The notes: a model not told the origin generated them from the letters alone. Positions 24,436 through 32,878 are shown, counted from the stretch's first letter. The stretch is DNA of 64,000 nt from Myxococcales bacterium (GCA_029861865.1 JAOTYL010000010.1:62001-126000); one strand, 5' to 3'. Translations and numbers: made by a program.

Positions 24436-25761
24436 ATGGTAGAACGCATCGGAACCTGCCGCGTTCTTGGCGAAATCGGGAGCGGAGGCATGGCGGTCGT
24501 CTACGAGGCGATCCAGGAGCCGCTCAATCGCCGGGTTGCGATCAAAGCGCTGAAACCATCGATCGCAATCGACAGCCAGTTCGCCGAACGGTTCGAGCGG
24601 GAGGCCAACTTCATGGCCTCGCTCCAACACGAGAACATCCTGCATGTCATCGACTTCCTCAAAGACGGCCGCTCTATGTTCATCATCATGGAGTACGTCG
24701 ACGGGATCGATCTCTACGACCTTCTCGAGCGTTCACCGCGGCTTCCGCCCGACATCGCAGCGATCATCACGCTGCAACTCGCGCGCGGCCTCGATTACGC
24801 GCACTTCCGAGGGATCATTCATCGTGACATCAAGCCGGCAAACATCATGGTGTCGATGCAGGGCGACGTAAAGCTCATGGACTTCGGGATCGCGCGTCAC
24901 GAGCGCTTCGGGGATCTCACGGAGACCGGCACCGGCCTCGGCACGCCTAGCTACATGAGCCCAGAGCAGATTCTCGGGGACAAGCTCGATTTCAGGAGTG
25001 ACATCTTTTCGGTGGGGATCGTCCTCTACCAGATGCTCACCGGCCGCAAGCCCTTCGTCGAAGACGAATCGCGCACCGTCATGCAGAAGATTCGGCTCGA
25101 TCGCTACGAGCCGTTCAAAAAGCTCGGTGTGGAGGTGCCCCGCAAGCTCGAGCGAATCATGGCCCGTTGCCTTCAGAAAATGCCTGCGAATCGCTATCCG
25201 ACGACGCAAGCCCTGATAGACGATCTCACTGAGTTTCTCGCGCCTCGCGTCCCCATGAACCATAGCGCGAGGCTCGTCATGTTCCTTCACGAGATCGGGA
25301 TCATGACCGGCGAGCAGACCGACGAAGTGCTTTCTGCGGTGGCGCCTCGCGTCCTTCGAGCCAGCCGGCGCAACGGGGGCTTCCTCTTGGGAATCGCGAA
25401 GAAACAGGCGTGGTTGCTGCTCGCGCTGCTCGCTTCCGGTCTCACCGTTCAAGCGGCGAGCGGTCGATGGTCGGGTCCTGCGGTCGGCGGAGGTCCAGGC
25501 TTCGTCAATCCCGCCAACGCGGGCTACCTCAAGGTGAGCGCAGATCCGTGGGCGCACGTTCACGTCGACGGAGAGCGCGTCCTCACGACGCCGGCAGCTC
25601 GGGCGATTCCACTCAAGCCCGGTCGACACTACGTGAAGTACATCAACCCGTACTTCGTGCCGGTCGAGCACGAGGTTTTCATCGAAACCGGAAACACCCT
25701 GCACGACCGGGCCACGCTGACGGAGCAGACCACCACGGCCGAGGGAGGTAGCTCACCATGA
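24436..25761 (+). CDS. Membrane-anchored Ser/Thr protein kinase with PEGA domain
   Basis: The 441-residue Hanks-type kinase has a complete catalytic set: GEIGSGGMAVVYEA glycine loop, Lys37 in VAIKALKPS, HRDIKPANIM near residue 130, MDFGIARHE, and APE-like SPEQ. The kinase domain ends near residue 275. A transmembrane helix (AWLLLALLASGLTVQAA) follows near 320-340, then a PEGA-type extracytoplasmic domain (GYLKVSADPWAHVHVDGERVLTTPAARAIPLKPG). It should sense envelope state and phosphorylate cytoplasmic proteins. Its stop overlaps by 4 bp the start of a LysM protein, which suggests that the two work together at the cell wall. Confidence 0.9.
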   Translation: MVERIGTCRVLGEIGSGGMAVVYEAIQEPLNRRVAIKALKPSIAIDSQFAERFEREANFMASLQHENILHVIDFLKDGRSMFIIMEYVDGIDLYDLLERSPRLPPDIAAIITLQLARGLDYAHFRGIIHRDIKPANIMVSMQGDVKLMDFGIARHERFGDLTETGTGLGTPSYMSPEQILGDKLDFRSDIFSVGIVLYQMLTGRKPFVEDESRTVMQKIRLDRYEPFKKLGVEVPRKLERIMARCLQKMPANRYPTTQALIDDLTEFLAPRVPMNHSARLVMFLHEIGIMTGEQTDEVLSAVAPRVLRASRRNGGFLLGIAKKQAWLLLALLASGLTVQAASGRWSGPAVGGGPGFVNPANAGYLKVSADPWAHVHVDGERVLTTPAARAIPLKPGRHYVKYINPYFVPVEHEVFIETGNTLHDRATLTEQTTTAEGGSSP

Positions 25762-26681
25762 GAGCTACGCCTTTGATGGTGAGCGTCTTCGGGTGGCTCG
25801 CCATGGTGTCCGTCGCGGGCGCACAGGCCGTTTACACCCATCCGGTTCAGGAGGGCGACACCCTCGCATCGATCGCCGAGCGCTACTATGGCGACCCCAC
25901 GCGCGAGAGCGTGCTTCGGGAAGCCAATCGGCTGCGGGGCAACGGTTCTGATGCGCTTCTTCCTGGGAGCTGGGTTTTCATCCCGACGGTGGCGTTCTAT
26001 CAGGTGCGTCAGGACGACACCTGGAAGTCGATCGCCGCCAAGCTCTACGGAAGCGAGGATCGTGCAAGCACCCTGATCGACGCCAACGACGCGAGCCGCC
26101 GCGCCGAGCCCGATGAGGGCGCTGAGCTGTTGGTGCCCTATCCATTGCGTCACGTCGTCGCTCCGGGCGAGACCCTTGCGAAGATCGCCAATCTCTACAT
26201 CGAAGACGATACCCAAGCGCTGAAGCGGCTGCGCCGATTCAACCCCGGCGCGCGAATCGAACGCGGTCGGGTCGTCTTGGTGCCGCTATTCGACTTGCGG
26301 CTCACGGGGGACGGTCGAAACGAGGCGAGCGAGGCGTTTGCGCAGGCGTCGGGAGGCGGCGCATCTGGTGCCGTGCAACAAGAGGTCGAGACTTTGCTCC
26401 CCGATCTGATCGCGCACGCGCAGACGGGACAATTCGAAGAGGCCGTTTCACTAGCAAATCGGATGCTCGGGATGCAGCGTCTGACGTCCTCGCAAATCGT
26501 GACTATCCAAAAGGAGCTCGCTGTAGCCTACGTTGCGCTCGAGCGCGCCGACCTGGCGGAAGCCTCGTTCCGGACCGCGCTTTCACTCCAACCGAACCTC
26601 GAGCTCGACAGCGTGCGCACCTCGCCATTGGTGCTCGAAGTGTTCAATCGCGCCAGACAAACCGTCACGCCGGGCCGATAG
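25758..26681 (+). CDS. Exported LysM-repeat protein with helical C-terminal domain
   Basis: The 307-residue product has a signal peptide (VSVAGAQA). Three LysM-like segments follow at about residues 28-77 (YTHPVQEGDTLASIAERYYGD), 80-127 (YQVRQDDTWKSIAAKLYG) and 130-176 (RHVVAPGETLAKIANLYIED). A helical, TPR-like region is near 215-300 (ADLAEASFRTALSLQPNLEL). LysM domains bind peptidoglycan or related glycans. The coupling to the upstream kinase (ATGA overlap) suggests that it is a ligand-binding partner or target of that kinase's extracytoplasmic PEGA domain. This partnership is inference from the gene order. Confidence 0.8.
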   Translation: MRATPLMVSVFGWLAMVSVAGAQAVYTHPVQEGDTLASIAERYYGDPTRESVLREANRLRGNGSDALLPGSWVFIPTVAFYQVRQDDTWKSIAAKLYGSEDRASTLIDANDASRRAEPDEGAELLVPYPLRHVVAPGETLAKIANLYIEDDTQALKRLRRFNPGARIERGRVVLVPLFDLRLTGDGRNEASEAFAQASGGGASGAVQQEVETLLPDLIAHAQTGQFEEAVSLANRMLGMQRLTSSQIVTIQKELAVAYVALERADLAEASFRTALSLQPNLELDSVRTSPLVLEVFNRARQTVTPGR

Positions 26682-26731
26682 GCCTGTGAGGGGGTCGACG
26701 CGGCCGCCCAACACCTGGTCGGTGCAGGGCG

Positions 26732-27736
26732 CTACTTTCTCTTCTTGATCTTCTTCGGTCGGTACTTTGCCGGCCGGTCGTCCGTCGCGCTTTCCATCGG
26801 TGCCGCGCCTTCGGGAACGGAGTCGAGCGCCCATTCGGGAAGCTGGACCTCTCCGACCTCGGCCGCGCGTTTCTTGAGATGCACATAGGCGATCACGCAC
26901 AACGGTATGACTGCTAGCGAGATCAACTGTGACGTCGAGAAGCCGAACGCAAAGCCCCGCTCCGGGTCGTCTCGAAGGTATTCGATGAGAAATCGCCAAA
27001 GGGCATAGAGACCCGCAACGGACAGAAACACTTGCCCGCGGAACTTGCGGTGAAGGAGCAGCCACACTGCAAATACGAATAGCAAGAGCCCCGCGATCGA
27101 TTCGTAGATCTGTGTCGGGTGGACGGGGAGCGAGGCGACGCGGTCGATCATCTCGTTTGGGTAGAGCTCTAGGTGGTGCTGGTATGCCGGGGCGCCCGAG
27201 ATCGTCCCATCGCATGCAAATACCGGAAACGTGTCGGTATTCCACTTTGGAAAGGTGCCGGCGCGTGCGAGCCAACCTGGTGCGTCAGCGCCGAGAGGGC
27301 GGCCGTAATCGCATCCGTAGAGATAGCAGCCGATGCGCGTCATCATGAGACCCGAGCCGAGTGTGGGAACGGCGAGGTCAGCAAACGGGAGAAGCGAGAT
27401 CTTCTTCATCCGCCAAAACCCCCAAGCCGTGAAGAAGCCGCCGAGGAAGCCGCCATAGGCGACCAAACCTCCGGACCGAAGGTCGAACCAGGCCAAAACG
27501 CTGTCGAACGAATCGAGATTGGTGAAGACGTAAAGCAATCGCGCGCCTGCGATGGCGCCGACCGCGGTCCAGGTGAAGCAGCTTGCGAGGAGCTCGCGGT
27601 TGAAGTTTTCGACCCGCTTCCCCATGTACATGAGGAAGTACCAAGCAAAGAGAAGGCTGCTTCCCAGCATGACGCCGTAGGAGTAGATGGGGATCGCGCC
27701 CCACGGCGTTGGGATGCTGAAGAGTATCGGATGCAT
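26732..27736 (-). CDS. lgt: Prolipoprotein diacylglyceryl transferase
   Basis: With ATG at 27736 the protein has 334 residues and about seven membrane helices. Lgt features visible are IYSYGVMLGSSLLFAWYF, GAIAGARLLYVF (the catalytic-region arginine), SGGLVAYGGFLGG, MTRIGCYLYGCDYGRPL and a late HPTQIYES. It transfers diacylglycerol to the lipobox cysteine, the first step in maturing the many lipoproteins encoded in this window. The C-terminal tail after the last helix is longer than usual and ends in a lysine-rich stretch (KYRPKKIKKRK). The frame extends 120 bp upstream of the chosen start without Lgt character. Confidence 0.95.
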   Translation of the reverse strand: MHPILFSIPTPWGAIPIYSYGVMLGSSLLFAWYFLMYMGKRVENFNRELLASCFTWTAVGAIAGARLLYVFTNLDSFDSVLAWFDLRSGGLVAYGGFLGGFFTAWGFWRMKKISLLPFADLAVPTLGSGLMMTRIGCYLYGCDYGRPLGADAPGWLARAGTFPKWNTDTFPVFACDGTISGAPAYQHHLELYPNEMIDRVASLPVHPTQIYESIAGLLLFVFAVWLLLHRKFRGQVFLSVAGLYALWRFLIEYLRDDPERGFAFGFSTSQLISLAVIPLCVIAYVHLKKRAAEVGEVQLPEWALDSVPEGAAPMESATDDRPAKYRPKKIKKRK

Positions 27737-27792
27737 CGGGCGGAATCTCGCCGGGTTCGCCGGAGGCGTCAAGTGGATTGGTTTTTGCGACG

Positions 27793-28074
27793 ATGAGCGA
27801 GTTGAGCGTTCAAGAGGACGAGGATTCGGTGACATTCGAAGTACGCGTAGCCCCACGAGCGAGTCGAAACGCGATCATCGGTGTTCACGAAGGCATGCTC
27901 AAGGTTGCCCTCACCGCGCCGCCTGTCGAGGGCGCCGCCAACGACGCGCTGCGAAAGCTACTCGCAAAGACGCTCGGCGTGCCAAAGTCCAACATCGAGA
28001 TCATCCGCGGCGAACGCGCACGAACCAAACTCCTCCGCATTCAAGGCGTCACCGCCGAAGCTCTGCACTTCTAG
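27793..28074 (+). CDS. DUF167 (YggU-like) protein
   Basis: The 93-residue product from ATG 27793 carries the DUF167 pattern VRVAPRASRNAIIGVHEGMLKVALTAPPVEGAANDALRKLLAKTLGV, then IEIIRGERARTKLLRIQGV. The family is a small conserved alpha/beta fold of unknown function found in many bacteria and eukaryotes. A TTG at 27778 would add five residues. It is divergent from lgt and followed by the large palindromic element. Confidence 0.88.
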   Translation: MSELSVQEDEDSVTFEVRVAPRASRNAIIGVHEGMLKVALTAPPVEGAANDALRKLLAKTLGVPKSNIEIIRGERARTKLLRIQGVTAEALHF

Positions 28075-28088
28075 TGTTTGACCAAAAC

Positions 28089-28216
28089 GCAGTGTGCGAG
28101 AGATTTTCGTTTGTGGTCGAGCGCCCCCGCAGAGAGCGACTGAGAGGTACTTCTGTACCTCGCAGGGAGCGAACGAGGAGGAAAGCCGACCACAAGCGAA
28201 AAGATCCGCACAATGC
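28089..28216. repeat. Nested palindromic element
   Basis: Imperfect inverted arms of about 30 nt (28089-28119 and 28187-28216) share GCA(G/T)TGTGCG, TTTTCG(T/C)TTGTGGTCG. Inside lies a perfect 7-bp stem GAGGTAC-TTCT-GTACCTC (28144-28161), flanked by further G/A-rich repeats. The element fills the gap between two convergent genes, and its right arm abuts the stop codon of the reverse gene. It may be a MITE-like repeat, a REP-type element or a bidirectional terminator; no T-run is present. Confidence 0.6.
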
Positions 28217-28657
28217 CTAGTTGACGGTGACGCGGCGCAATAGCCACCGATCATTTTCGCGCCGGAGGTCGAACACCGTGTTGGCGAGACCTGCGTTCGT
28301 TCGAAGTCGAAGCGCGATTCGTGCGCGCTCGCCATCGAGCGAGATGCTCTCTTGAATCAGGTAGAGCCTCGAGCCCGAAAGGGTCGCGAGTGCCTCTCGG
28401 GCGTCGGGCCTGAGGGCTCTTGCGTTTCCGTCGTCGTAGCGATGGCGGCGGCCGTTGTGCACGAGCTCCATCGTGACCTTCGAGGGGTCGGCGTAGCTGA
28501 GGGCATTGTCGATCCGGGCGTCGGAAACGCGACCGGTCACCGACTCGACGAACTCCTCCATTCGCTCACGGTCGGTGACCACGATGGCATCGGTGACCAC
28601 CGCGGCCACGACCACGAGCGAGAGGATGACAAGGATGTGAATACCCGTTCGGCGCAT
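28217..28657 (-). CDS. Membrane-anchored protein of unknown function
   Basis: Starting at ATG 28657, preceded by AGGAG five bases upstream, the protein has 146 residues. One N-terminal transmembrane helix (ILVILSLVVVAAVVTDAIVV) is followed by an extracytoplasmic domain with no recognised family: VESVTGRVSDARIDNALSYADPSKV, then a beta-rich end RTNAGLANTVFDLRRENDRWLLRRV. The end looks like the SnoaL/NTF2-type or DUF4440-like 'xxWLLxxVxV' strand, but this is not firm. It lies downstream of, and on the same strand as, the Psp-like genes, separated by 147 bp that contain a sigma54-like motif (28673-28688). Confidence 0.55.
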   Translation of the reverse strand: MRRTGIHILVILSLVVVAAVVTDAIVVTDRERMEEFVESVTGRVSDARIDNALSYADPSKVTMELVHNGRRHRYDDGNARALRPDAREALATLSGSRLYLIQESISLDGERARIALRLRTNAGLANTVFDLRRENDRWLLRRVTVN

Positions 28658-28804
28658 GACATCTCCTAGTACTGCGAAGGTCGTGCCAGGCTCTCGGACC
28701 CGGAATTGATCAATCATTACGGGACATGCCTGGTACGATTTCCAACCAAAGCGTGCCATTGTGACATCGGGTTCGATCTAGCGACGGACAGTTTGGCATC
28801 GAGC

Positions 28805-30013
28805 TCAGCCGCCCTCGGGCGGGGCTACCTGGCGGGAGCGGTGCTCGAGCCAGGCGGTCAATGCCACGAGCCCTAGCCCAAACAACACGAGCGCGAGCCA
28901 GCCACTCGGTCGAAAGACCTCGATCGCATGGGCGACCTCCGTGATGAACCCAGGTGCGGCAAGCGCGATGCCCGAGTAGAGCGCGAACCGTCGCCTCGTC
29001 AGGAAGCCGTAACTCGCCAATCCGAGGCCGAGCGCGATCGCCTCGAACGAAGCCCAGGGGCTCGGCTCGAACAACACCACCAGGCCGGCCAAGGTCGCGT
29101 TGACCGTCGCTGCCGTCGCCACGAAAAAGCTCCGCGAAGAGCGACTCCTACAAGCAAAGCCGAGGAGCGGTATGGCGGTCAGCAGCCCGTACGCGAGGAA
29201 CCACTCTCCTACCGAAACTGTCAGCTTGGGGTCCGTCCAGAGCGCGCCGACCGACAGGAGGGTGGGCACGACGCTGAACCGGCTCAGGGTCTTATCGCCC
29301 GTGTGCTCGCCGAGCGCGAAGAGCCCCACCGCACAGGCCCCGAGCACCGTTCCCCAAAACACCCAAGAAACGTCGTAGAAGAACGCTTGTCGCGTGACGA
29401 CCAGCACCGCTGGGGCGACCAAGGATGCGACCGCGATCTTCGCCTCGGTCGTTTTTGGCTTCACGCGCAATCCACACCAGGTCGCTGCTCCGAGGATTGG
29501 CGCAATCACGAGAGTCGCGGTCAGCGCGCTTCGATCGGGGATCAACAACAGGCCGTGCGCAAAGAGGCTCGTGCTGGTGAGGGCTCTTGCGTGCTCGCGG
29601 CCGAGCACGCGAAACGCGCTCCAGATGAACGGGACCAACACCATCGCCGCTCCAAAGACCAGCAAGATCGCGGCGACGGGGTTTGGTGCGACCCATTGCG
29701 CAACGCCCGCCGTCGCTCTTGGCACGTCCCCAAACTGCGAGAACACGAATCCCCCGAGCACCCCCGCGTGAACGGGAACCAAAGCGAGGAGCGTGATCAA
29801 CAGCGCCCGTGCGCTTCGGCTTTCACGGAGCCGAATGCCGCATAGATAGGCCAGCCCCGGAAGGGCGCCGGTCATCGCGAGCAAACAGAGATATCGGGGG
29901 ACATCGCCCACCTGATCCCAGCTCTGCACCAAGAAAGTGCCAGCCGCGGCGATGATCATCGCGGCGCCACACAAGCGCAGTCCTTGAAATAGTTGTTGAA
30001 GTCGGGTTTCCAC
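28805..30013 (-). CDS. Polytopic membrane protein of unknown function
   Basis: The 402-residue protein consists of about twelve consecutive hydrophobic segments with short loops, starting METRLQQLFQGLRLCGAAMIIAAAGTFLVQSW. No transporter motif or domain is recognised; the general appearance resembles DUF2157/DUF2339-like membrane proteins. It begins 8 bp after the PspA-like gene and so shares its sigma54 promoter. That position would suit a membrane anchor or effector of a Psp-like envelope-stress response. Confidence 0.55.
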   Translation of the reverse strand: METRLQQLFQGLRLCGAAMIIAAAGTFLVQSWDQVGDVPRYLCLLAMTGALPGLAYLCGIRLRESRSARALLITLLALVPVHAGVLGGFVFSQFGDVPRATAGVAQWVAPNPVAAILLVFGAAMVLVPFIWSAFRVLGREHARALTSTSLFAHGLLLIPDRSALTATLVIAPILGAATWCGLRVKPKTTEAKIAVASLVAPAVLVVTRQAFFYDVSWVFWGTVLGACAVGLFALGEHTGDKTLSRFSVVPTLLSVGALWTDPKLTVSVGEWFLAYGLLTAIPLLGFACRSRSSRSFFVATAATVNATLAGLVVLFEPSPWASFEAIALGLGLASYGFLTRRRFALYSGIALAAPGFITEVAHAIEVFRPSGWLALVLFGLGLVALTAWLEHRSRQVAPPEGG

Positions 30014-30021
30014 GAGGCCTC

Positions 30022-30657
30022 CTAGTCCTGTTCCGCGCGGAGCTCATCGAGCTCGATCCGTAGAGCGCGGCTCTCTTCTTCATGGTCGATGTCGGCTTCA
30101 AACGCGTCGATCGGATCGCCGTAGTCCGCTGCGATCTCGATCTCACCCACGCGAGACTCCCACCGGTCGAACACTTCATCGAGATCCCCGATGGGACCTG
30201 CGGCGCTCGTCATGCCGTGTGCTGCCTCTGCGTGAGATTGTCGCGTGCGCATGACGTTCTTGCGTTCGGTGAGCTCGGAAAGCCTGCCGTGCAGGAGCTT
30301 GATGCCCTCACGCAGCTCCTTGTGGGCTCGCTCCTGTTCGGCCAGCCGCTGTCGCAAGGTGACAACGCGGCGCTCGGCCGCTTTGTGTCGGCGAAGACAC
30401 TCGAAGGCCTTTTCGTCGTCGTGGGCGGACTTGGCACGCCGTCTCCACGCGATCGCAGCTTCCTCTTCTTTGGCGAGCGACTCTCGAAGCGCCTGCTCAT
30501 CCCGCTCGACACGCCGGAGCTGGACCCTCGCCCGGGCTGTCGACTGTCGGACTCGGCCGATCGCCGAGTTGACCGCGGCCTCGTGGTTTTCGACCTGGGC
30601 AAGCACGCCGTCCACCCAACTCGTCACGCTCATCGTCCAACGCTTCACTCGATTCAT
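30022..30657 (-). CDS. PspA/IM30-like coiled-coil protein
   Basis: The 211-residue product is almost entirely helical and highly charged. It begins MNRVKRWTMSVTSWVDGVLAQVENHEAAVNSAIGRVRQ and runs into a long coiled coil (VERDEQALRESLAKEEEAAIAWRRRAKSAHDDEKAFECLRRHKAAERRV), ending with short acidic helices. Layout and length match PspA/IM30 proteins, which form membrane-supporting rods and in E. coli also restrain PspF. The predicted sigma54 transcript starts at about 30670, giving a 13-nt leader with AGGAGG. The divergent sigma54 activator makes a Psp-type circuit likely. Confidence 0.75.
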   Translation of the reverse strand: MNRVKRWTMSVTSWVDGVLAQVENHEAAVNSAIGRVRQSTARARVQLRRVERDEQALRESLAKEEEAAIAWRRRAKSAHDDEKAFECLRRHKAAERRVVTLRQRLAEQERAHKELREGIKLLHGRLSELTERKNVMRTRQSHAEAAHGMTSAAGPIGDLDEVFDRWESRVGEIEIAADYGDPIDAFEADIDHEEESRALRIELDELRAEQD

Positions 30658-30680
30658 CGCAACCTCCTGGGTGCTGCTAG

Positions 30681-30697
30681 AGCACGGCTCGTGCCAA
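30681..30697 (-). promoter_or_regulatory. Sigma54 promoter of the PspA-like operon
   Basis: Read on the reverse strand, TTGGCACGAGCCGTGCT matches the sigma54 consensus TTGGCACG-N4-TTGCW with one mismatch and the obligatory GG-N10-GC. Counting from the -12 element puts the start of transcription near 30670, just upstream of an AGGAGG ribosome site at 30663-30668. Confidence 0.8.
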
Positions 30698-30758
30698 GCT
30701 GGAACTAACCGAAATTACGCGCTAAAAAGCGTTCCCGAAACCAGCTTAGAGCATAAAA

Positions 30759-30775
30759 TGTACACATGGTGTACA
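30759..30775. promoter_or_regulatory. Enhancer/operator palindrome TGTACAC-ATG-GTGTACA
   Basis: This perfect 17-bp palindrome is centred about 97 bp upstream of the predicted sigma54 start of the divergent operon and ends 4 bp before the activator's start codon. A further TGTACA half-site lies at 30781-30786. The position fits both a sigma54 enhancer and an autoregulatory operator bound by the activator's Fis-type helix-turn-helix. Confidence 0.65.
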
Positions 30776-30779
30776 ATCT

Positions 30780-32303
30780 ATGTACATGTTTGACCCACAG
30801 ACCGCTGCGCGGCTCGAGGCCATCGGCAAGCTCGGATTCAGCAATCCCTTCGGTCCCGAGCGCCCTGAGCTCGAGGCGATCATCGTTGGTGAGGAAGCGG
30901 CACGATCGGTCCTTTGGAACCGACCGATCGATTGGCCGCTCGAAGACCCCGTGCTGCCGGTCATCCGAGAGGAGGCCGAGCGTCAAATGGCCCGCGCACA
31001 ATCGCGACTCGCGGCTGGAGCAAAACCGACCGACCGCGAGCTCGAGTTGATCCGGGGGATTGCGCTCTACGTTCTCTACTATCGCTACGAAACGCCCCTC
31101 TTCGATTGGATCACGACGGAGCCTACGCCGACAGCCGTGGCGTTTTACGAAGACTTTCGAGCCGACTTCCACGCGCTATTCGAGCGAGTCGGGCCACCGC
31201 GTTGGGCGAGCTCGCCCGCAGACCTATTTGCTCTCTTCTTTCAAACACGGCGAGCTTTCCACTTCGTCTTTCACCAAATCCTCGGTACCTCTACGGCCGC
31301 GGCGAGGCTCCGTGCGAGCGTGTGGGAGTCGTTGTTCACCCATGACATGTGGCGCTACCTCGGTCATCTCCAAGGCCGCATGCATGAAGTCAGCACGTTG
31401 ATCCTCGGTCCATCAGGCACTGGCAAGGAGCTCGTCGCGAGCGCGCTCGGCCTATCGAGCTTCATTCCGTTCGACCAGGCGCGACAGCGCTTCATCCGAG
31501 ATTTCCGTTGGACGTTCTATCCGCTGAACCTGGCCGCGATGTCGAAAAATCTAATCGAATCCGAGATTTTCGGACACAAGAGGGGTGCATTTACCGGTGC
31601 CAGCGCCGACCGAAAAGGTCACTTCGAGGACAAGGCGGAGTCGGACACGGTGTTTCTCGATGAGGTTGGGGAGCTCGACGGCGAGGTGCAGGTGAAGCTT
31701 CTTCGCGTGCTTCAATCGCGCGTCTTTCATCGCTTGGGAGACACCGAGCCGCGGTCGTTTGGCGGGAAGATCGTCGCTGCGACCAACCGCGACCTATCCG
31801 AGGAGATGACGGCCCAACGATTTCGTCAGGACCTCTATTATCGGCTTTGCGCAGACATCATTCGGACGCCCTCCCTTCGCGAGCAGCTCTCGGGCGACAT
31901 CGGTGGCGAGCTCGAGCGGCTGGTGACGGTGCTCATCCAGCGGAACCTCGGCGCATTGGACCCCGGGAGCGTCGACGAGGTGATGCAGAGCATCGAACAA
32001 AGCGTCGGGTTCGAGTACGTCTGGCCAGGAAACATGCGGGAGCTCGAGCAATGTGTTCGTAACGTGCTCATCCACGGCCACTACGGCCCGCCCGCGCTCT
32101 CGGGCCCATCGGATGGTCTCGAAGGGCTCTTCGAACGGATGCGCAACACCGACGCAGCGCTCGACGAGGTTACCGCAGCATACAGCGCCTGGGCCTACGC
32201 GCGGACGGGGAGCTACACGAGCGCCGGGCGCGCCCTCGGGGTCGACCGACGCACCATTGCCAAGCACGTCGAGGGGACACTCCCTAGCCGCACAAACCAC
32301 TGA
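30780..32303 (+). CDS. Sigma54-dependent activator with novel N-terminal domain
   Basis: The 507-residue protein has three parts. Residues 1-200 match no receiver, GAF, PAS or FHA domain; they are largely helical with aromatic-rich stretches (RGIALYVLYYRYETPLFDW, FHALFERVGPPRWASSPADLF). The AAA+ core follows, with Walker A GPSGTGKE (210-217), GAFTGA (269-274) contacting sigma54, and DEVGELD. It has a long insertion FIRDFRWTFYPLN before the GESE-like segment. A Fis-type helix-turn-helix ends the protein (SYTSAGRALGVDRRTIAKHVEG). It is divergent from the PspA-like operon, which has a sigma54 promoter, so it is the probable PspF-like activator with a sensor PspF lacks. Confidence 0.85.
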   Translation: MYMFDPQTAARLEAIGKLGFSNPFGPERPELEAIIVGEEAARSVLWNRPIDWPLEDPVLPVIREEAERQMARAQSRLAAGAKPTDRELELIRGIALYVLYYRYETPLFDWITTEPTPTAVAFYEDFRADFHALFERVGPPRWASSPADLFALFFQTRRAFHFVFHQILGTSTAAARLRASVWESLFTHDMWRYLGHLQGRMHEVSTLILGPSGTGKELVASALGLSSFIPFDQARQRFIRDFRWTFYPLNLAAMSKNLIESEIFGHKRGAFTGASADRKGHFEDKAESDTVFLDEVGELDGEVQVKLLRVLQSRVFHRLGDTEPRSFGGKIVAATNRDLSEEMTAQRFRQDLYYRLCADIIRTPSLREQLSGDIGGELERLVTVLIQRNLGALDPGSVDEVMQSIEQSVGFEYVWPGNMRELEQCVRNVLIHGHYGPPALSGPSDGLEGLFERMRNTDAALDEVTAAYSAWAYARTGSYTSAGRALGVDRRTIAKHVEGTLPSRTNH

Positions 32304-32368
32304 AATCAGGCGGAGCTCCGATCTTTCTCGCAGGAGTCGTCTGGTATCGGGTATCTAGAGCGCGGAGA

Positions 32369-32848
32369 GTGTCTCCTTCGCAAAGCACAGTGAGATTATT
32401 CACGCCCACCGGATGGGTGATTGGGACGTTGCATGTGCCGGCTGGGACGGGCCTCTTGCCGTTCTTGAATGGAGACGAGGCGTTTTTTCGAATGACCAAT
32501 GTGAGCCTGCCCGAGCAGCCGCGGACGATTCCGTTTTTGGCGCTTCAGCGCAAAGCCGTGTTGGTGGTGGTTCCTGGCGAAGACGCCCTGCTCGGGATTC
32601 AAGAGTCCCGTGACCAAGTGCGGCATGAAGTTGCCTGTCTCTTCGATGGAGGCCTGGTGATGGGCACCCTCCCGCTTCCCAAAGGCGTACGCGTGTCCGA
32701 TGAGCTGATGCAGTCAGAGCAGTTTTTCGCGATCGAAGATTGCACGCTTGGGATCGATGCGTCACCCGAACCGATCATGGAAGCGGAAGAGTTGGTGTTC
32801 GTTCACGCAGCCGAGGTGTTCGGTGTTGCGGAGCTTGAAAGCGAGTGA
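32369..32848 (+). CDS. Unknown protein with two tandem repeats
   Basis: The 159-residue product from GTG 32369 (a GTG at 32390 is also possible) has no signal peptide or recognised family. Two halves look duplicated. Residues 15-70 (GWVIGTLHVPAGTGLLPFLNGDEAFFRMTNV, then ALQRKAVLVVVPGED) align with 94-148 (GLVMGTLPLPKGVRVSDELMQSEQFFAIEDC, then EAEELVFVHAAEV). The shared pattern is Vx(G)TLxxPxGxxxxxxLxxxxxFFxxx, suggesting two beta-rich modules. It follows the sigma54 activator by 65 bp on the same strand but is not obviously linked to it. Confidence 0.6.
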   Translation: MSPSQSTVRLFTPTGWVIGTLHVPAGTGLLPFLNGDEAFFRMTNVSLPEQPRTIPFLALQRKAVLVVVPGEDALLGIQESRDQVRHEVACLFDGGLVMGTLPLPKGVRVSDELMQSEQFFAIEDCTLGIDASPEPIMEAEELVFVHAAEVFGVAELESE

Positions 32849-32878
32849 TCCTCGATGACCCGTCGATGTGAAGCACGC

